From positions 62,163-100,524 of the forward strand of contig NZ_FOFS01000017.1 in NCBI RefSeq assembly GCF_900111015.1: a DNA stretch of 38,362 nt. Reading direction: 5' to 3'. The position numbers and the translations under genes were made by a program. The notes beneath the pieces are model-generated. The model did not search any database. It was given only the letters and a program-made list of their open reading frames with translations, and was not told where the DNA came from. This stretch comes from Solimonas aquatica. Its GTDB lineage: Bacteria; Pseudomonadota; Gammaproteobacteria; Nevskiales; Nevskiaceae. Position 1 is the first letter of the stretch. Each line of letters begins with the position of its first letter. Below, piece by piece: positions 1 through 8,420 of this stretch.

Positions 1-58
1 GACCCTATCAGGCTTTCCGATGGTGGGGTATCGGAGCAGTGCAATCCAAACAATCCTT

Positions 59-1423
59 TTAATACTTACCAGACGCCGGCCCCGTATGGCTGAGGAAGCG
101 ATACGACAGCCCCACCGCCGCCACCGCCAGGCCGGCAATGAAGCCGCTCCACACGCCCAGCGGCCCCAGCGGCGTGCGAAATGACAGCCACAGCGCCAGC
201 GGCATGGCCAGCACCCAGTAGGCGGCGACGGTGATGAGCATGGGCAGGCGCGTGTCCTTGATGCCGCGCAGCGCGCCGTTGGCGGTGGCCTGGATGCAAT
301 CAAAGATCTGGAACACCGCCGCGAACATCAGAAAGCGCACCGCCAGCTGCGCCACGGCCTGTTGATCGGTGTAAGCCGCGACGATCCACTGCGGCGCGCC
401 CAGCATCAGGCTCGCCGAACACAGCGCAAAGCCGGCGCCGAGCAGAATGCCCACGCGCCCGCGCAGCGCCACGCCGGCCTGATCGCCCGCGCCCGCCGCA
501 TGACCCACGCGCACAGTGGCGGCCATGCCGATCGACATCGGCACCATGAAGGCCAGCGAGGCGAAATTGATGGCCACCTGATGCGCGGCCATGGCCTGCG
601 CGCCGAAGCGCGCCACGATCAAGGCACCGATCTGGAACAGGCTGGCCTCGGCGGTGAGGATCGCAGCCGTGGCGCCGCCGACGCGCAGCAGCTCGCGCGC
701 CACGGAGAGCATCGGCAGCGCGCGCGCCTGCAGCAGATGCAGCGCACGCAACGGCGCGTGATGACGGTACAGCCACAGATACAGCAGCACCATCAGATAA
801 CCGGAGATGGACGTGGCATAACCGGTGCCCGCCGGCCCCAGCGCCGGCAGACCGAAGCGGCCGTACATCAGCACATAAGCCAGCACCCCGTTGAACAGCA
901 GGGTGATCGCCGCGACGATCAGCGCCACGCGCGTGAGGCCATGCGCATCCGCCGCATTGCGCAGGGTGAAGCTCAGGCAGAACGGCACCGCCGCCCAGGC
1001 GATGGCGCGCAGATAGCCGTCGGCGTAGGTGTAGGTCTGCGCATCCAGACCCAGCAGATCCAGGATCGGCGCGCGCGTGCCGTAGATGAAGGCTGCCCAG
1101 AGCAGGCCCGCGACGATGGCCAGCAGCAGCACCGCGCGCAGCCGCGCACCGATGGCCTCGGCGGCGGCCCCGCGCCCGATGGCCTGCGCCACCATCGGCG
1201 ACACCGCCATGAACAAACCCATGAAGAACACGAAGCTGAGGAAGAAGATGTTGCTGCCCACGGCCACCGCCGCCAGCGCCTGCTCGCCCAGATGGCCGGC
1301 CAGCATGGTGTCCACGGTGCCCATGCCGATGAAGGACAGCTGCGCGATCACGATGGGCCAGGCCAGGCGCCAGTAGGCGCGCAGCTCGGTGCGCAGCAGC
1401 GGCAGGGACGGCAGATTCAGCAT
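59..1423 (-). CDS. MATE family multidrug/Na+ (H+) antiporter
   Basis: A 454-residue inner-membrane protein with about 12 hydrophobic segments in two similar halves, the size and shape of NorM-type MATE exporters. These expel cationic drugs or metabolites in exchange for Na+ or H+. Seen directly: an N-terminal helix with WRLAWPIVIAQLSF, then GTVDTMLAGHLGEQALAAVA, typical of MATE TM1/TM2, and MVAQAIGRG in the first half. The second half starts near AAILTAEASLFQIGA. The ATG at 1423 places the first helix at the usual distance from the N-terminus. The gene stands alone, followed upstream by a 336-bp repeat-filled gap. The substrate cannot be predicted. Confidence 0.92.
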   Translation of the reverse strand: MLNLPSLPLLRTELRAYWRLAWPIVIAQLSFIGMGTVDTMLAGHLGEQALAAVAVGSNIFFLSFVFFMGLFMAVSPMVAQAIGRGAAAEAIGARLRAVLLLAIVAGLLWAAFIYGTRAPILDLLGLDAQTYTYADGYLRAIAWAAVPFCLSFTLRNAADAHGLTRVALIVAAITLLFNGVLAYVLMYGRFGLPALGPAGTGYATSISGYLMVLLYLWLYRHHAPLRALHLLQARALPMLSVARELLRVGGATAAILTAEASLFQIGALIVARFGAQAMAAHQVAINFASLAFMVPMSIGMAATVRVGHAAGAGDQAGVALRGRVGILLGAGFALCSASLMLGAPQWIVAAYTDQQAVAQLAVRFLMFAAVFQIFDCIQATANGALRGIKDTRLPMLITVAAYWVLAMPLALWLSFRTPLGPLGVWSGFIAGLAVAAVGLSYRFLSHTGPASGKY

Positions 1424-1550
1424 GAGTCGTGGTGCGTGTTCACCGCAGCGGGCGCGCGGGGCCGCGTAGTCTGCGCAGTTCGTCGGGGCAATGCCAGCGG
1501 TGGAGTTCCTGAGCTGAGGTTTGTGGTCAGGGCCCGCCCCCTCTCCCCTG

Positions 1551-1575
1551 CCCCTCTCCCGCGAGGGGAGAGGGG
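1551..1575. repeat. CCCCTCTCCC hairpin (left bracket of heptamer array)
   Basis: A 10-bp perfect inverted repeat CCCCTCTCCC (1551-1560) / GGGAGAGGGG (1566-1575) with a five-base loop. The same two arms recur at 1735-1759, and an imperfect version lies at 18957-18992. It looks like a dispersed REP-like palindrome. It lies 5' of the MATE gene, outside any gene. Confidence 0.7.
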
Positions 1576-1632
1576 AAAAGTTTTGTGACGCATCGAGGGT
1601 TCGGCACTCGGATTGCGGGGTCCGGGGTTCTA

Positions 1633-1723
1633 AGCTCAGAGCTCAGAGCTCAGAGCTCAGAGCTCGAAGCTCGAAGCTCGAAGCTCGAAGCTCGAAGCTC
1701 GAAGCTCGAAGCTCGAAGCTCGA
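1633..1723. repeat. Tandem heptamer array, 13 units
   Basis: Thirteen uninterrupted 7-bp units: four AGCTCAG (1633-1660), then nine AGCTCGA (1661-1723). Every unit contains AGCTC. The array is bracketed by identical CCCCTCTCCC-N5-GGGAGAGGGG hairpins. Apart from these three repeats I see nothing in the 336-bp gap 1424-1759. Frames reading through it give Ser-Lys-Leu-Glu-Ala-Arg-rich peptides without a credible start, so I do not call a gene. A perfect short-unit array of this kind is likely to vary in copy number by slippage. Confidence 0.9.
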
Positions 1724-1734
1724 ACGAGTCTATT

Positions 1735-1759
1735 CCCCTCTCCCCTTGCGGGAGAGGGG
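1735..1759. repeat. CCCCTCTCCC hairpin (right bracket of heptamer array)
   Basis: Arms CCCCTCTCCC (1735-1744) and GGGAGAGGGG (1750-1759) are identical to those of the hairpin at 1551-1575. It ends one base before the stop codon of the minus-strand DUF559 gene, so it could also act in 3'-end formation of that transcript. No T-run follows. Confidence 0.7.
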
Positions 1760-2140
1760 TCAGGGGAGAGGGGGAAGCCGCTCCCGCAACGCCTGCTCAA
1801 TCGCCTCCAGCACTTGTGGCGTACGCAGCAGAATTTCGTCGTTCCAGAAGCGCAGCACGGTGAAACCCTGTGCCTTCAGCCAGGCATCGCGGCGCGCATC
1901 GCTGGCAGATTCGCAATGCTGTCCGCCATCGGCCTCCACGATGACGCGCGCCGCAAAGTGCACGAAGTCCACGACATAAGGCCCGATGGGCTGCTGACGC
2001 CGAAACTTCTGCTCGGCAAAACGATGCGCGCGCAGATGAAACCACAGATGACATTCGGCATCGCTCATCCGGCGCCGCAAGGCCTTGGCGAAATCGCGTT
2101 GCTGCATGCGCCGCAGTACACGCGCATCTGCGCCACGCAT
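1760..2140 (-). CDS. DUF559 (Vsr-like endonuclease fold) protein
   Basis: A 126-residue protein of the DUF559 family, which has the very-short-patch-repair/restriction-endonuclease-like fold. Seen: RRRMSDAECHLWFHLRAHRF, then FRRQQPIGPYVVDFVHFAARVIVEADGGQH, then FTVLRFWNDEIL. The acidic V-D-F and E-A-D-G-GQH residues match the family's putative nuclease centre. The substrate is not established for this family. The start at 2140 gives the full length, but an internal ATG at 2107 (MQQRDF) fits the usual family start as well. Neither has a clear Shine-Dalgarno. The gene lies 37 bp downstream of the receptor gene region on the same strand. Confidence 0.88.
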   Translation of the reverse strand: MRGADARVLRRMQQRDFAKALRRRMSDAECHLWFHLRAHRFAEQKFRRQQPIGPYVVDFVHFAARVIVEADGGQHCESASDARRDAWLKAQGFTVLRFWNDEILLRTPQVLEAIEQALRERLPPLP

Positions 2141-2177
2141 CCGCGCCGGCCATCACAAAGTCAGTCCGGCACCGCAC

Positions 2178-4562
2178 TCACCAGTTGTACCGCAGGCTCG
2201 CCGTGACGCTGCGCAGCGGGGTCTGCACCGCGCCATAGGTATTGGCGAACACCGCGTGGTCGAAAACCAGATCCAGCGCGCGCTTGTCGCTGAGATTGTT
2301 GCCGGCGAGCTGCAGCTGCCAGTGCTCGTCCGCAGTCTGCAGGCCCAGATGCGCGCCCCACAGGCCGTAGCCGCGCTGGTGGCTGTGATCGTCGAGGTCG
2401 ATGGCCGAGTACTGGCCGCTGCGATAGCTGTAGTCCACACCCAGACTCGCCGCCAGCGTCTCGCCCAGCGGGAACTTCAGATTGGGTGAGAGCGAGGCCG
2501 TGAGTCGCGGGGCGTGGGCCAGGGTCTTGCCGCTCAAGTCCTGCTGGCCGTCGCTGTCGTAGGCCGGCGCCGGTGCCTCGTGGTAGCTCGTGTATTCCGC
2601 CGTGCCATAGGCCATCGAGCTGGCCACGCTCAGCCAGGGCCAGGGCGCCTGCCAGAGGATTTCAGTCTCCACGCCCTGCAGCCGCGCCTCGGCGGCATTG
2701 CTCACCGCGAACTCGGTGCCGGTCAGGTCCACCACCTGCAGATTGCGGATGTCGGTGCGATACAGGGTGAGATTGAACATCAGGCTGCGCGCGAACAGCT
2801 GGCTCTTGAAGCCGGTTTCCCAGGCACCGGCGCGCTCGGGTTCAAACTCCAGATTGTGGTCGTTGTCGGCCGTGGCATTGAAGCCGCCGCCCTTGAAGCC
2901 GCGCGTGTAGGTGAGAAAGCCCATCAACGCGGGCGTGAAACGGTATTGCAGGCCGGCCTTGGGCGAGAAGTCGTTTTCACGGCGCTCCAGATGCGCGGCA
3001 AACGGCGTGGCGCCGACCACATTGGAGATCAGGCCGATGCCGGTTTGCGTGACGTCGAAGTCGGCCTGCTTGCGGTCCTGGCCCAGGCGCAGGCCGAAAA
3101 TCGCGCTGAGCTGCTCACCGAGTTTCCAGCTCATCTGCCCGAAAGCCGCATAGCTCTGCGCCTGCTGCGCAAAGCCGCGCCGCAGGCTGTCATTGAGCGG
3201 CAGGCTGATGTTGGGCAGCAGCGCCAGCAGGGCATTGAGCTGCGCGCCGGGCAGGCCCAGGGCCTCCAGGCCGGCACTGCTGAGCGCGAAGTCCACCAGG
3301 TTGTCGCCGCCCAGGGTGTCGAAGTGGCTGCCCAGATCCGAGCGGAAGTAGTACAGGCCCAGGGTCCAGTCCACCTCGCCGCCGAAACCCAGCAGCGAAT
3401 CGCTGCGGCCGCTGGGCCGCAGCTCGATGGAGTTCTGGTGGTAGTTCACGTTGAACACGGTGTTGACGATGTCGGAGGCCGTGGTGTCGATGTCGTAGAA
3501 GGCATCGATCTTGAACGCGGCATGGCCCAGCACCGTGGTGAGCTTCACCTCGTGCGCGCCCAGCGCTTCACCCAGCTCGTAGTCGATCAGGGCGCGCTGC
3601 AGATTGGACGTGCGCTTCACATAGCCCGGCGTGTTGGCGGTGGTGTGGGCGTCCAGGCCATTGTCTTCGGCGCTGGCATCGAAGCTCTGCGCATAGGACA
3701 GCGCCTCGGGCGTGGCGGCGTAGAGCTGCCAGGGCGAGTAGTCCGCATGCGTGTGCGAATACTGGCCCAGCAGGCTGATGCGCCAGCGCTCGCCCGGCGT
3801 GGCCAGCAGACGCAGGCGGCCGGCGCCCTGATTGAAGCTGCCCTCCCGGCGATCCAGCGTGGCGTTCTCCACATCACCCTGCTTGTTCCACCAGGTGCCG
3901 GCGGCGCGGCCGGACAACCAGTCCGTGAGCGCCAGATTCACCGCGCTCTCCGCGCGCACCTGGCGCGGATCGCCGCTGGTCAGCATCAGATAACCGCTGT
4001 CCTCGGGCCTGGCCTCCTGCGTGGCGAAGTTGATCACGCCGGCCACCGTGTTCTTGCCGAACAGCGTGCCCTGCGAGCCGCGCAGCACCTCGATGCGCTG
4101 CAGATCGTAGAGACCATCGGGCACGAATTCGGGCCGCGCCAGGGCCAGATCGTCCATCACCAGGCCCACGGAGGACTCGAAGCCCACGTTGTCGGTCTCC
4201 GTGGAAAAGCCGCGGATGCCGATCACCGGCGCCTGCGGGTCGGTGTCGATCTGCACATTGGCGACGAAGTTTTCCAGCGCGCCGACCTCGGAATTGCCGG
4301 ACTCGCGCAGGGTGTCACCCGAGAGCACCCCCACCGAGACCGGCACGTCCTGCAGGTTCTGCGCCTTCTTCTGGGCGGTGACGATGATTTCGGCGATCTG
4401 CGGCCCGGGCGCGTCCGCCGCGGCCGGTGGCGGCGTGGCGGGCGCCTCCGCCGGCAGGCTGAGCGTGGGCGGCTCCGGCTGCGCCCCGGCGGGCGCGGCG
4501 GCGAAAAGGCAAAGCAGGGCGAGCGCGCCCAGCGGCGCGCGGACGACGGCGGTGTCGGTCAT
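2178..4562 (-). CDS. TonB-dependent outer-membrane receptor
   Basis: A 794-residue outer-membrane transporter powered by TonB-ExbBD that takes up an iron complex or another large ligand. Residues 1 to about 28 form a signal peptide (hydrophobic [12 protein letters not shown], likely cleavage after AGA). After a Pro/Ala linker comes the plug, with [19 protein letters not shown], then [12 protein letters not shown] and [23 protein letters not shown], the standard plug motifs. A 22-strand barrel follows, ending in aromatic YNW, the usual outer-membrane C-terminal signature. The ATG at 4562 is chosen because it immediately precedes the signal peptide; the open frame continues far upstream only as antisense of guaA. 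The ligand is unknown. The receptor is divergent from guaA across 129 bp. Confidence 0.9.
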   Translation of the reverse strand: MTDTAVVRAPLGALALLCLFAAAPAGAQPEPPTLSLPAEAPATPPPAAADAPGPQIAEIIVTAQKKAQNLQDVPVSVGVLSGDTLRESGNSEVGALENFVANVQIDTDPQAPVIGIRGFSTETDNVGFESSVGLVMDDLALARPEFVPDGLYDLQRIEVLRGSQGTLFGKNTVAGVINFATQEARPEDSGYLMLTSGDPRQVRAESAVNLALTDWLSGRAAGTWWNKQGDVENATLDRREGSFNQGAGRLRLLATPGERWRISLLGQYSHTHADYSPWQLYAATPEALSYAQSFDASAEDNGLDAHTTANTPGYVKRTSNLQRALIDYELGEALGAHEVKLTTVLGHAAFKIDAFYDIDTTASDIVNTVFNVNYHQNSIELRPSGRSDSLLGFGGEVDWTLGLYYFRSDLGSHFDTLGGDNLVDFALSSAGLEALGLPGAQLNALLALLPNISLPLNDSLRRGFAQQAQSYAAFGQMSWKLGEQLSAIFGLRLGQDRKQADFDVTQTGIGLISNVVGATPFAAHLERRENDFSPKAGLQYRFTPALMGFLTYTRGFKGGGFNATADNDHNLEFEPERAGAWETGFKSQLFARSLMFNLTLYRTDIRNLQVVDLTGTEFAVSNAAEARLQGVETEILWQAPWPWLSVASSMAYGTAEYTSYHEAPAPAYDSDGQQDLSGKTLAHAPRLTASLSPNLKFPLGETLAASLGVDYSYRSGQYSAIDLDDHSHQRGYGLWGAHLGLQTADEHWQLQLAGNNLSDKRALDLVFDHAVFANTYGAVQTPLRSVTASLRYNW

Positions 4563-4613
4563 GACGGTGCAGGATTCCCCAATCCCAGGCTGTGCGGTGC
4601 AAAGTTCGGCGCT

Positions 4614-4619
4614 TATATA
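4614..4619 (-). promoter_or_regulatory. Candidate -10 for the TonB receptor gene
   Basis: On the minus strand the sequence reads GCTATATAAGC, giving a TATATA -10-like hexamer about 50 bp upstream of the receptor start. No good -35 is visible at the right spacing, as is common for activator- or ECF-dependent receptor genes. Weak call based on similarity only. Confidence 0.3.
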
Positions 4620-4641
4620 GCAAGAACCGCCGCAGGGCCGT

Positions 4642-4668
4642 ATGACAGCCCGCGCCCCGGGGTAAAAT
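4642..4668 (+). promoter_or_regulatory. Candidate guaA promoter
   Basis: TAAAAT at 4663-4668 resembles a strong -10. ATGACA (4642-4647) matches five of six -35 bases, but the spacer is only 15 bp. The implied start of transcription lies near 4675, leaving a leader of about 17 nt before the guaA ATG. Confidence 0.4.
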
Positions 4669-4691
4669 GCGCGGCTTCCGCCGGGCCTGCC

Positions 4692-6263
4692 ATGAACATC
4701 CATTCCGACCGCATCCTCATCCTCGACTTCGGTTCCCAGTACACCCAGCTGATCGCGCGCCGCGTGCGCGAGCTGGGCGTGTACTGCGAGCTCCACCCCT
4801 GGGACATGGCCGACGAGGCGGTGCGCGCCTTCGCCCCCAAGGGCGTGATTCTGTCCGGCAGCCCGGAATCGGTGCTGGAAGCCGGCTCGCCGCGCGCGCC
4901 GCAGGCGGTCTGGGACTTGCAGGTGCCGGTGCTGGGCATCTGCTACGGCATGCAGACCATGGCCGCGCAGTTCGGCGGCAAGGTGTCGCCGGGCAAGGTG
5001 AAGGAATTCGGTTACGCCGAGATCCGCGCGCGCGGCCATTCGCAGCTGCTGCGCGACATCGAAGACCGCGTCAACGACGAAGGCCACGGCCTGCTCGACG
5101 TCTGGATGAGCCATGGCGATCATGTCAGCGAGATTCCGGCCGGCTTCAAGCTGATCGCCTCCACCAAGGACGTGCCCATCGCCGGCATGGCCGATGAATC
5201 CCGCGGCTACTACGCCCTGCAGTTCCATCCGGAAGTCACCCACACCACGCAGGGCGCGCGCATCTACTCGCGCTTCCTCCACGAAATCTGCAGCTGCGGC
5301 AATGCCTGGAGCGCCGGCAACATCATCAGCGACGCCATCGAGCGCGTGCGCGCGCAGGTGGGCAACCGGAAAGTGCTGCTGGGCCTGTCCGGCGGCGTGG
5401 ACTCCTCCGTGGTCGCGGCCCTGCTGCACAAGGCCATCGGCGAGCAGCTGGTCTGCGTGTTCGTGGATCACGGCCTGCTGCGCCACCAGGAAGGCGATCA
5501 GGTGATGAAGATCTTCGCCGAGCATCTGGGCGTGAAGGTCATCCGCGTCAATGCCGAAGACCGCTTCCTCTCCGAACTCAAGGGCGTGAGCGATCCCGAA
5601 GCCAAGCGCAAGATCATCGGCCGGCTGTTCGTGGAAGTGTTCGATGAAGAGGCGCACAAGCTGGAAGGCATCGACTTCCTTGCGCAGGGCACGATCTATC
5701 CGGACGTGATCGAAAGCGCCGGCGCCAAGACCGGCAAGGCGCATGTGATCAAGAGCCATCACAATGTCGGCGGCCTGCCCGAGCGCATGAAGATGCAGCT
5801 GGTGGAGCCGCTGCGCGAGCTGTTCAAGGACGAGGTGCGCGCCATCGGCGTGGAGCTGGGCCTGCCGCGCGAGATGGTCTACCGCCACCCCTTCCCCGGC
5901 CCCGGCCTGGGCGTGCGCATCCTGGGCGAAGTCACCAAGGCCGCCGCCGACACCCTGCGTCTGGCCGACCACATCTTCATCGAAGAACTGCGCCGCAGCG
6001 GCTGGTACGACCAGACCAGCCAGGCCTTTGCCGTGTTCCTGCCGGTGAAGAGCGTGGGCGTGACCGGTGACGGCCGCCGCTACGAGCCGGTGATTGCCCT
6101 GCGCGCCGTGCAGACCATCGACTTCATGACCGCGCACTGGGCGCACCTGCCCTACGAGCTGCTGGACGTCTGCTCACGGCGCATCGTCAATGAAATTCCC
6201 GGCGTGTCGCGCGTGGTCTACGACATCAGCGGCAAGCCGCCGGCGACGATCGAGTGGGAGTGA
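4692..6263 (+). CDS. guaA: GMP synthase (glutamine-hydrolysing)
   Basis: A 523-residue cytosolic enzyme that converts XMP, ATP and glutamine to GMP, the last step of GMP synthesis. The N-terminal class I glutamine amidotransferase carries the nucleophile Cys84 in GICYGMQ and the triad partners His179 and Glu181 in FHPEVTH. The ATP-pyrophosphatase domain has the PP-loop SGGVDS at 233-238. The C-terminal dimerisation domain ends with PPATIEWE, as is usual. Length is normal for the family. guaB is not adjacent. The 3' end contains GAGTGGGA at 6252-6259, a sequence used as an attachment site by genomic islands that integrate in guaA, and here a low-GC insert follows directly. Confidence 0.98.
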   Translation: MNIHSDRILILDFGSQYTQLIARRVRELGVYCELHPWDMADEAVRAFAPKGVILSGSPESVLEAGSPRAPQAVWDLQVPVLGICYGMQTMAAQFGGKVSPGKVKEFGYAEIRARGHSQLLRDIEDRVNDEGHGLLDVWMSHGDHVSEIPAGFKLIASTKDVPIAGMADESRGYYALQFHPEVTHTTQGARIYSRFLHEICSCGNAWSAGNIISDAIERVRAQVGNRKVLLGLSGGVDSSVVAALLHKAIGEQLVCVFVDHGLLRHQEGDQVMKIFAEHLGVKVIRVNAEDRFLSELKGVSDPEAKRKIIGRLFVEVFDEEAHKLEGIDFLAQGTIYPDVIESAGAKTGKAHVIKSHHNVGGLPERMKMQLVEPLRELFKDEVRAIGVELGLPREMVYRHPFPGPGLGVRILGEVTKAAADTLRLADHIFIEELRRSGWYDQTSQAFAVFLPVKSVGVTGDGRRYEPVIALRAVQTIDFMTAHWAHLPYELLDVCSRRIVNEIPGVSRVVYDISGKPPATIEWE

Positions 6264-6301
6264 ATCGATGAAGCCCGATCTGACGCGTTGCGCAGGGCGA
6301 T

Positions 6302-6529
6302 ATCCTGCGGACGCGGGAGCATTACTTTCCCGCAACTATCGACGACCCGTACACCCCGAGAGCATGCTGTCGGATCTGCACGCCTCCCACAATCGCAACG
6401 ACAATGTGCTGGAGCGCAGTTTTATAAGTTAGCACTTCAAGTAACGATACCGAGCGGCCGGAGAAGCTGTTCGATCTCTACTCCAAGATGATCACCTCGG
6501 CGGGACAAAAGCCGAAGAATGTAGTTTGA
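6302..6529 (+). pseudogene. Decayed C-terminus of a DNA methyltransferase (MmeI/type II MTase-like)
   Basis: Three consecutive frames form one protein-like tail. They are HYFPATIDDPYTP (to about 6357), then ESMLSDLHASHNRNDNVLER (6358 to stop 6432), then STSSNDTERPEKLFDLYSKM onward (stop 6527-6529). The joints require one lost base in a CCCC run near 6357 and a shift near 6430. From memory of the family, the string resembles the end of class I SAM-dependent DNA methyltransferases of the MmeI/type IIG kind: Y-D-P-x-T-M-P-x-x-L-x-x-A-H-x-x-N-D, then E-R-x-x-x-L-F-x-x-Y. The rest of the gene is missing; only 38 bp separate the remnant from guaA. No intact protein can be made. The family assignment is inference. 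Confidence 0.55.
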
Positions 6530-6567
6530 TGACCGCAGACTTCTGAATCCAGGGGAAGGACCTGATC

Positions 6568-8400
6568 ATGCGACTGCTGCACTACATCGAGATTGAAAGC
6601 TTCAAGCGCTTTGGCCACAGGCAGCGTATCGAACTCGATCATCCAGCCGTGCTTATCGGCCCCAACAACTGCGGCAAAACCAGCGCCATCCAGGCGCTAG
6701 CGCTATGGTCGCAGGCGGTGCGTACTTGGTACGACGTTCGCAAGGATTCTTCGGCCAAGGAGCGCACCGCCACTTCACTGAACCGATTGAACATCGTGGC
6801 CGTACCGGTTACGCGCACGCGCTTTTTCTGGCACAACACCCACGTTCGGAAGGGCAACAAGGACATTCCCATGGTCCTTAACGTTGGAGTGGAATACCAG
6901 GGGCAGGTCCGCGCCTTGGCGATGCGTTTCCGCAGTCAGGGCGATGAATTGGTTTATTGCGCCCCAGACGACTCGGTCAGCAGTGACTTGGAATTGATCG
7001 CCCATGCCGCCAGCCTGAGAGTTGAGCTGCTCTACCCGATGTCGGGACTGGATACCGAAGAGCCTGTTCTTCAACCTGGCCGGGTGGACGTATTACTCGG
7101 TCAGGGCCGTACCGCAGACGTGCTGCGCAACCTGTGTCTAGCCGTGGCTAAGTCTTCAACGGAGGACTGGCGGCGAGTGGTGGGGTTGATGCATCGACTA
7201 TTCAATGTGCGCCTAGAGCAGCCCGAGGAAAGCAGTCGTGGCAGCATTACCCTGCAATACCGTCAACCCGGAGTGAAAGAGGCACTAGATATTTCATCAG
7301 CGGGTCGTGGCATGTTGCAGATGCTGCTGGTGTTTTCCTATTTGTATTCGCACAAACGCAGCATTCTGTTGGTGGACGAGCCCGATGCCCACCTGGAAAT
7401 TCTGCGGCAAAAGCAGATCTATGTTTTGCTGCGAGATATCGCTAGCGAAAATGGCTCGCAGGTGGTAATGGTGACCCACTCCGAGGTGATCCTCGATGAG
7501 GCTCTGGATACCAACCTTACGCTGCTGCTGGAAGGTCGCGCCGACGATCTTGCGAGAAAGCAAGATATTCGTAACAGCCTAAGGCACTTTGGTGCCGAGC
7601 ACTATGTTAAAGCCCGCGAACGCGGCTATGTGTTGTATGTTGAAGGCGGCACTGACGTAGATATGCTGCGTGGCCTCGCTCAGAAGCTGAATCATCCAGT
7701 AGCTGACATCTGGGATGAACGCATCAACAGCTTTTATGTGCAGAACAACTATCCCTTGCAGGACGTGGGCGCCGAATTGGAGCGAGTCGAGGGCGGCTTC
7801 GGCCTGACGCCACGAGAGCATTTCAACGGCCTGCGTAACCTCTTACCTGAACTACGGGGTTTGGCGATCCTCGACAACGACGGACAAAATCGTCAGGACC
7901 GCGACGAGGGCGCATTGCAAATTCGCTACTGGCGGCGTTATGAGGCCGAAAACTACTTCATTACACCCGAACTACTTCGCCGTTACGCGTACGCGCAATA
8001 TCCGGCTGACGATTTGTTCACACAGCAGACGCGGGCTATGGTGGACGAAGCGCTAGCCGAAACATTGCGACATGATATTTTCGGAAACAACGTTGGGGAT
8101 TATGAGACTTGGGCGGCGTCGCCGACTGACGCCGCACGTCTAATCTGGGAAGCACGCACCGAGCGCTTAAAGCTAAGCACGGTAGCGGAGTCTTTCTTTC
8201 GCCTACTAGCACAAAAGGTAGGTGGCGTGATGCAGCTCACTAAGGGCGAGCTGCATCGGCTGATTCCACATGCGGAGCTGACACCCGCCGCCGCAACTGA
8301 GGTGCGCGATAAACTCGACTTGCTTCACAGTATGTTTGAACAAGCAAGCAAGCATGGTGAAACGGCCGGCGACGACACAGGCGATAACGCAGACTCCTGA
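6568..8400 (+). CDS. AAA ATPase-TOPRIM nuclease, OLD-like or fused PARIS (AriA-AriB)-like
   Basis: A 610-residue predicted defence protein. The ABC-type ATPase has Walker A GPNNCGKTS (31-39), signature SSAGRGMLQ (243-251), Walker B SILLVDEPDAHL (265-276) and an H-loop THSE (303-306). The C-terminal TOPRIM-like half has YVEGGTD (Glu359), DND (436-438) and YEAENYF (458-464). These fit OLD-family overcoming-lysogenization nucleases. The short TOPRIM part with the YxxENY motif also resembles DUF4435 (AriB), so a single-chain PARIS-like system is possible. Codon use is unlike the neighbours, with many TTA, CTA, ATA and TAT codons and clearly lower GC. It sits just after guaA behind a methyltransferase remnant, which suggests transfer on an island. 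The ATG at 6568 follows GGGGAAGGACCTGATC, with GGAAGGA as ribosome-binding site. Confidence 0.85.
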   Translation: MRLLHYIEIESFKRFGHRQRIELDHPAVLIGPNNCGKTSAIQALALWSQAVRTWYDVRKDSSAKERTATSLNRLNIVAVPVTRTRFFWHNTHVRKGNKDIPMVLNVGVEYQGQVRALAMRFRSQGDELVYCAPDDSVSSDLELIAHAASLRVELLYPMSGLDTEEPVLQPGRVDVLLGQGRTADVLRNLCLAVAKSSTEDWRRVVGLMHRLFNVRLEQPEESSRGSITLQYRQPGVKEALDISSAGRGMLQMLLVFSYLYSHKRSILLVDEPDAHLEILRQKQIYVLLRDIASENGSQVVMVTHSEVILDEALDTNLTLLLEGRADDLARKQDIRNSLRHFGAEHYVKARERGYVLYVEGGTDVDMLRGLAQKLNHPVADIWDERINSFYVQNNYPLQDVGAELERVEGGFGLTPREHFNGLRNLLPELRGLAILDNDGQNRQDRDEGALQIRYWRRYEAENYFITPELLRRYAYAQYPADDLFTQQTRAMVDEALAETLRHDIFGNNVGDYETWAASPTDAARLIWEARTERLKLSTVAESFFRLLAQKVGGVMQLTKGELHRLIPHAELTPAAATEVRDKLDLLHSMFEQASKHGETAGDDTGDNADS

Positions 8401-8420
8401 TAACGAACATCGATCAAGCC

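Noticed and set aside
1633-1723. Heptamer array considered as a CRISPR
   Set aside because: Units are 7 bp with no spacers, and no cas genes are nearby.
1521-1979. Frame through the heptamer array giving Ser-Lys-Leu-Glu-Ala-Arg repeats
   Set aside because: A 7-bp tandem repeat reads as a heptapeptide repeat in any frame. There is no ribosome site, and the frame runs antisense into the DUF559 gene.
4563-6146. N-terminal extension of the receptor frame on the minus strand
   Set aside because: It is antisense to guaA, and the signal peptide at 4562 marks the true start.
2514-6263. Very long open frame on the plus strand running across the receptor gene into guaA
   Set aside because: Its first two thirds are antisense to the TonB receptor gene and have shadow-type Arg/Gly/Gln-rich composition. 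Only the guaA part from 4692 is real.
8400-8420. Search for a second GAGTGGGA attachment copy at the right end of the guaA insert
   Set aside because: Not present in this interval, so a site-specific island with intact ends cannot be claimed.
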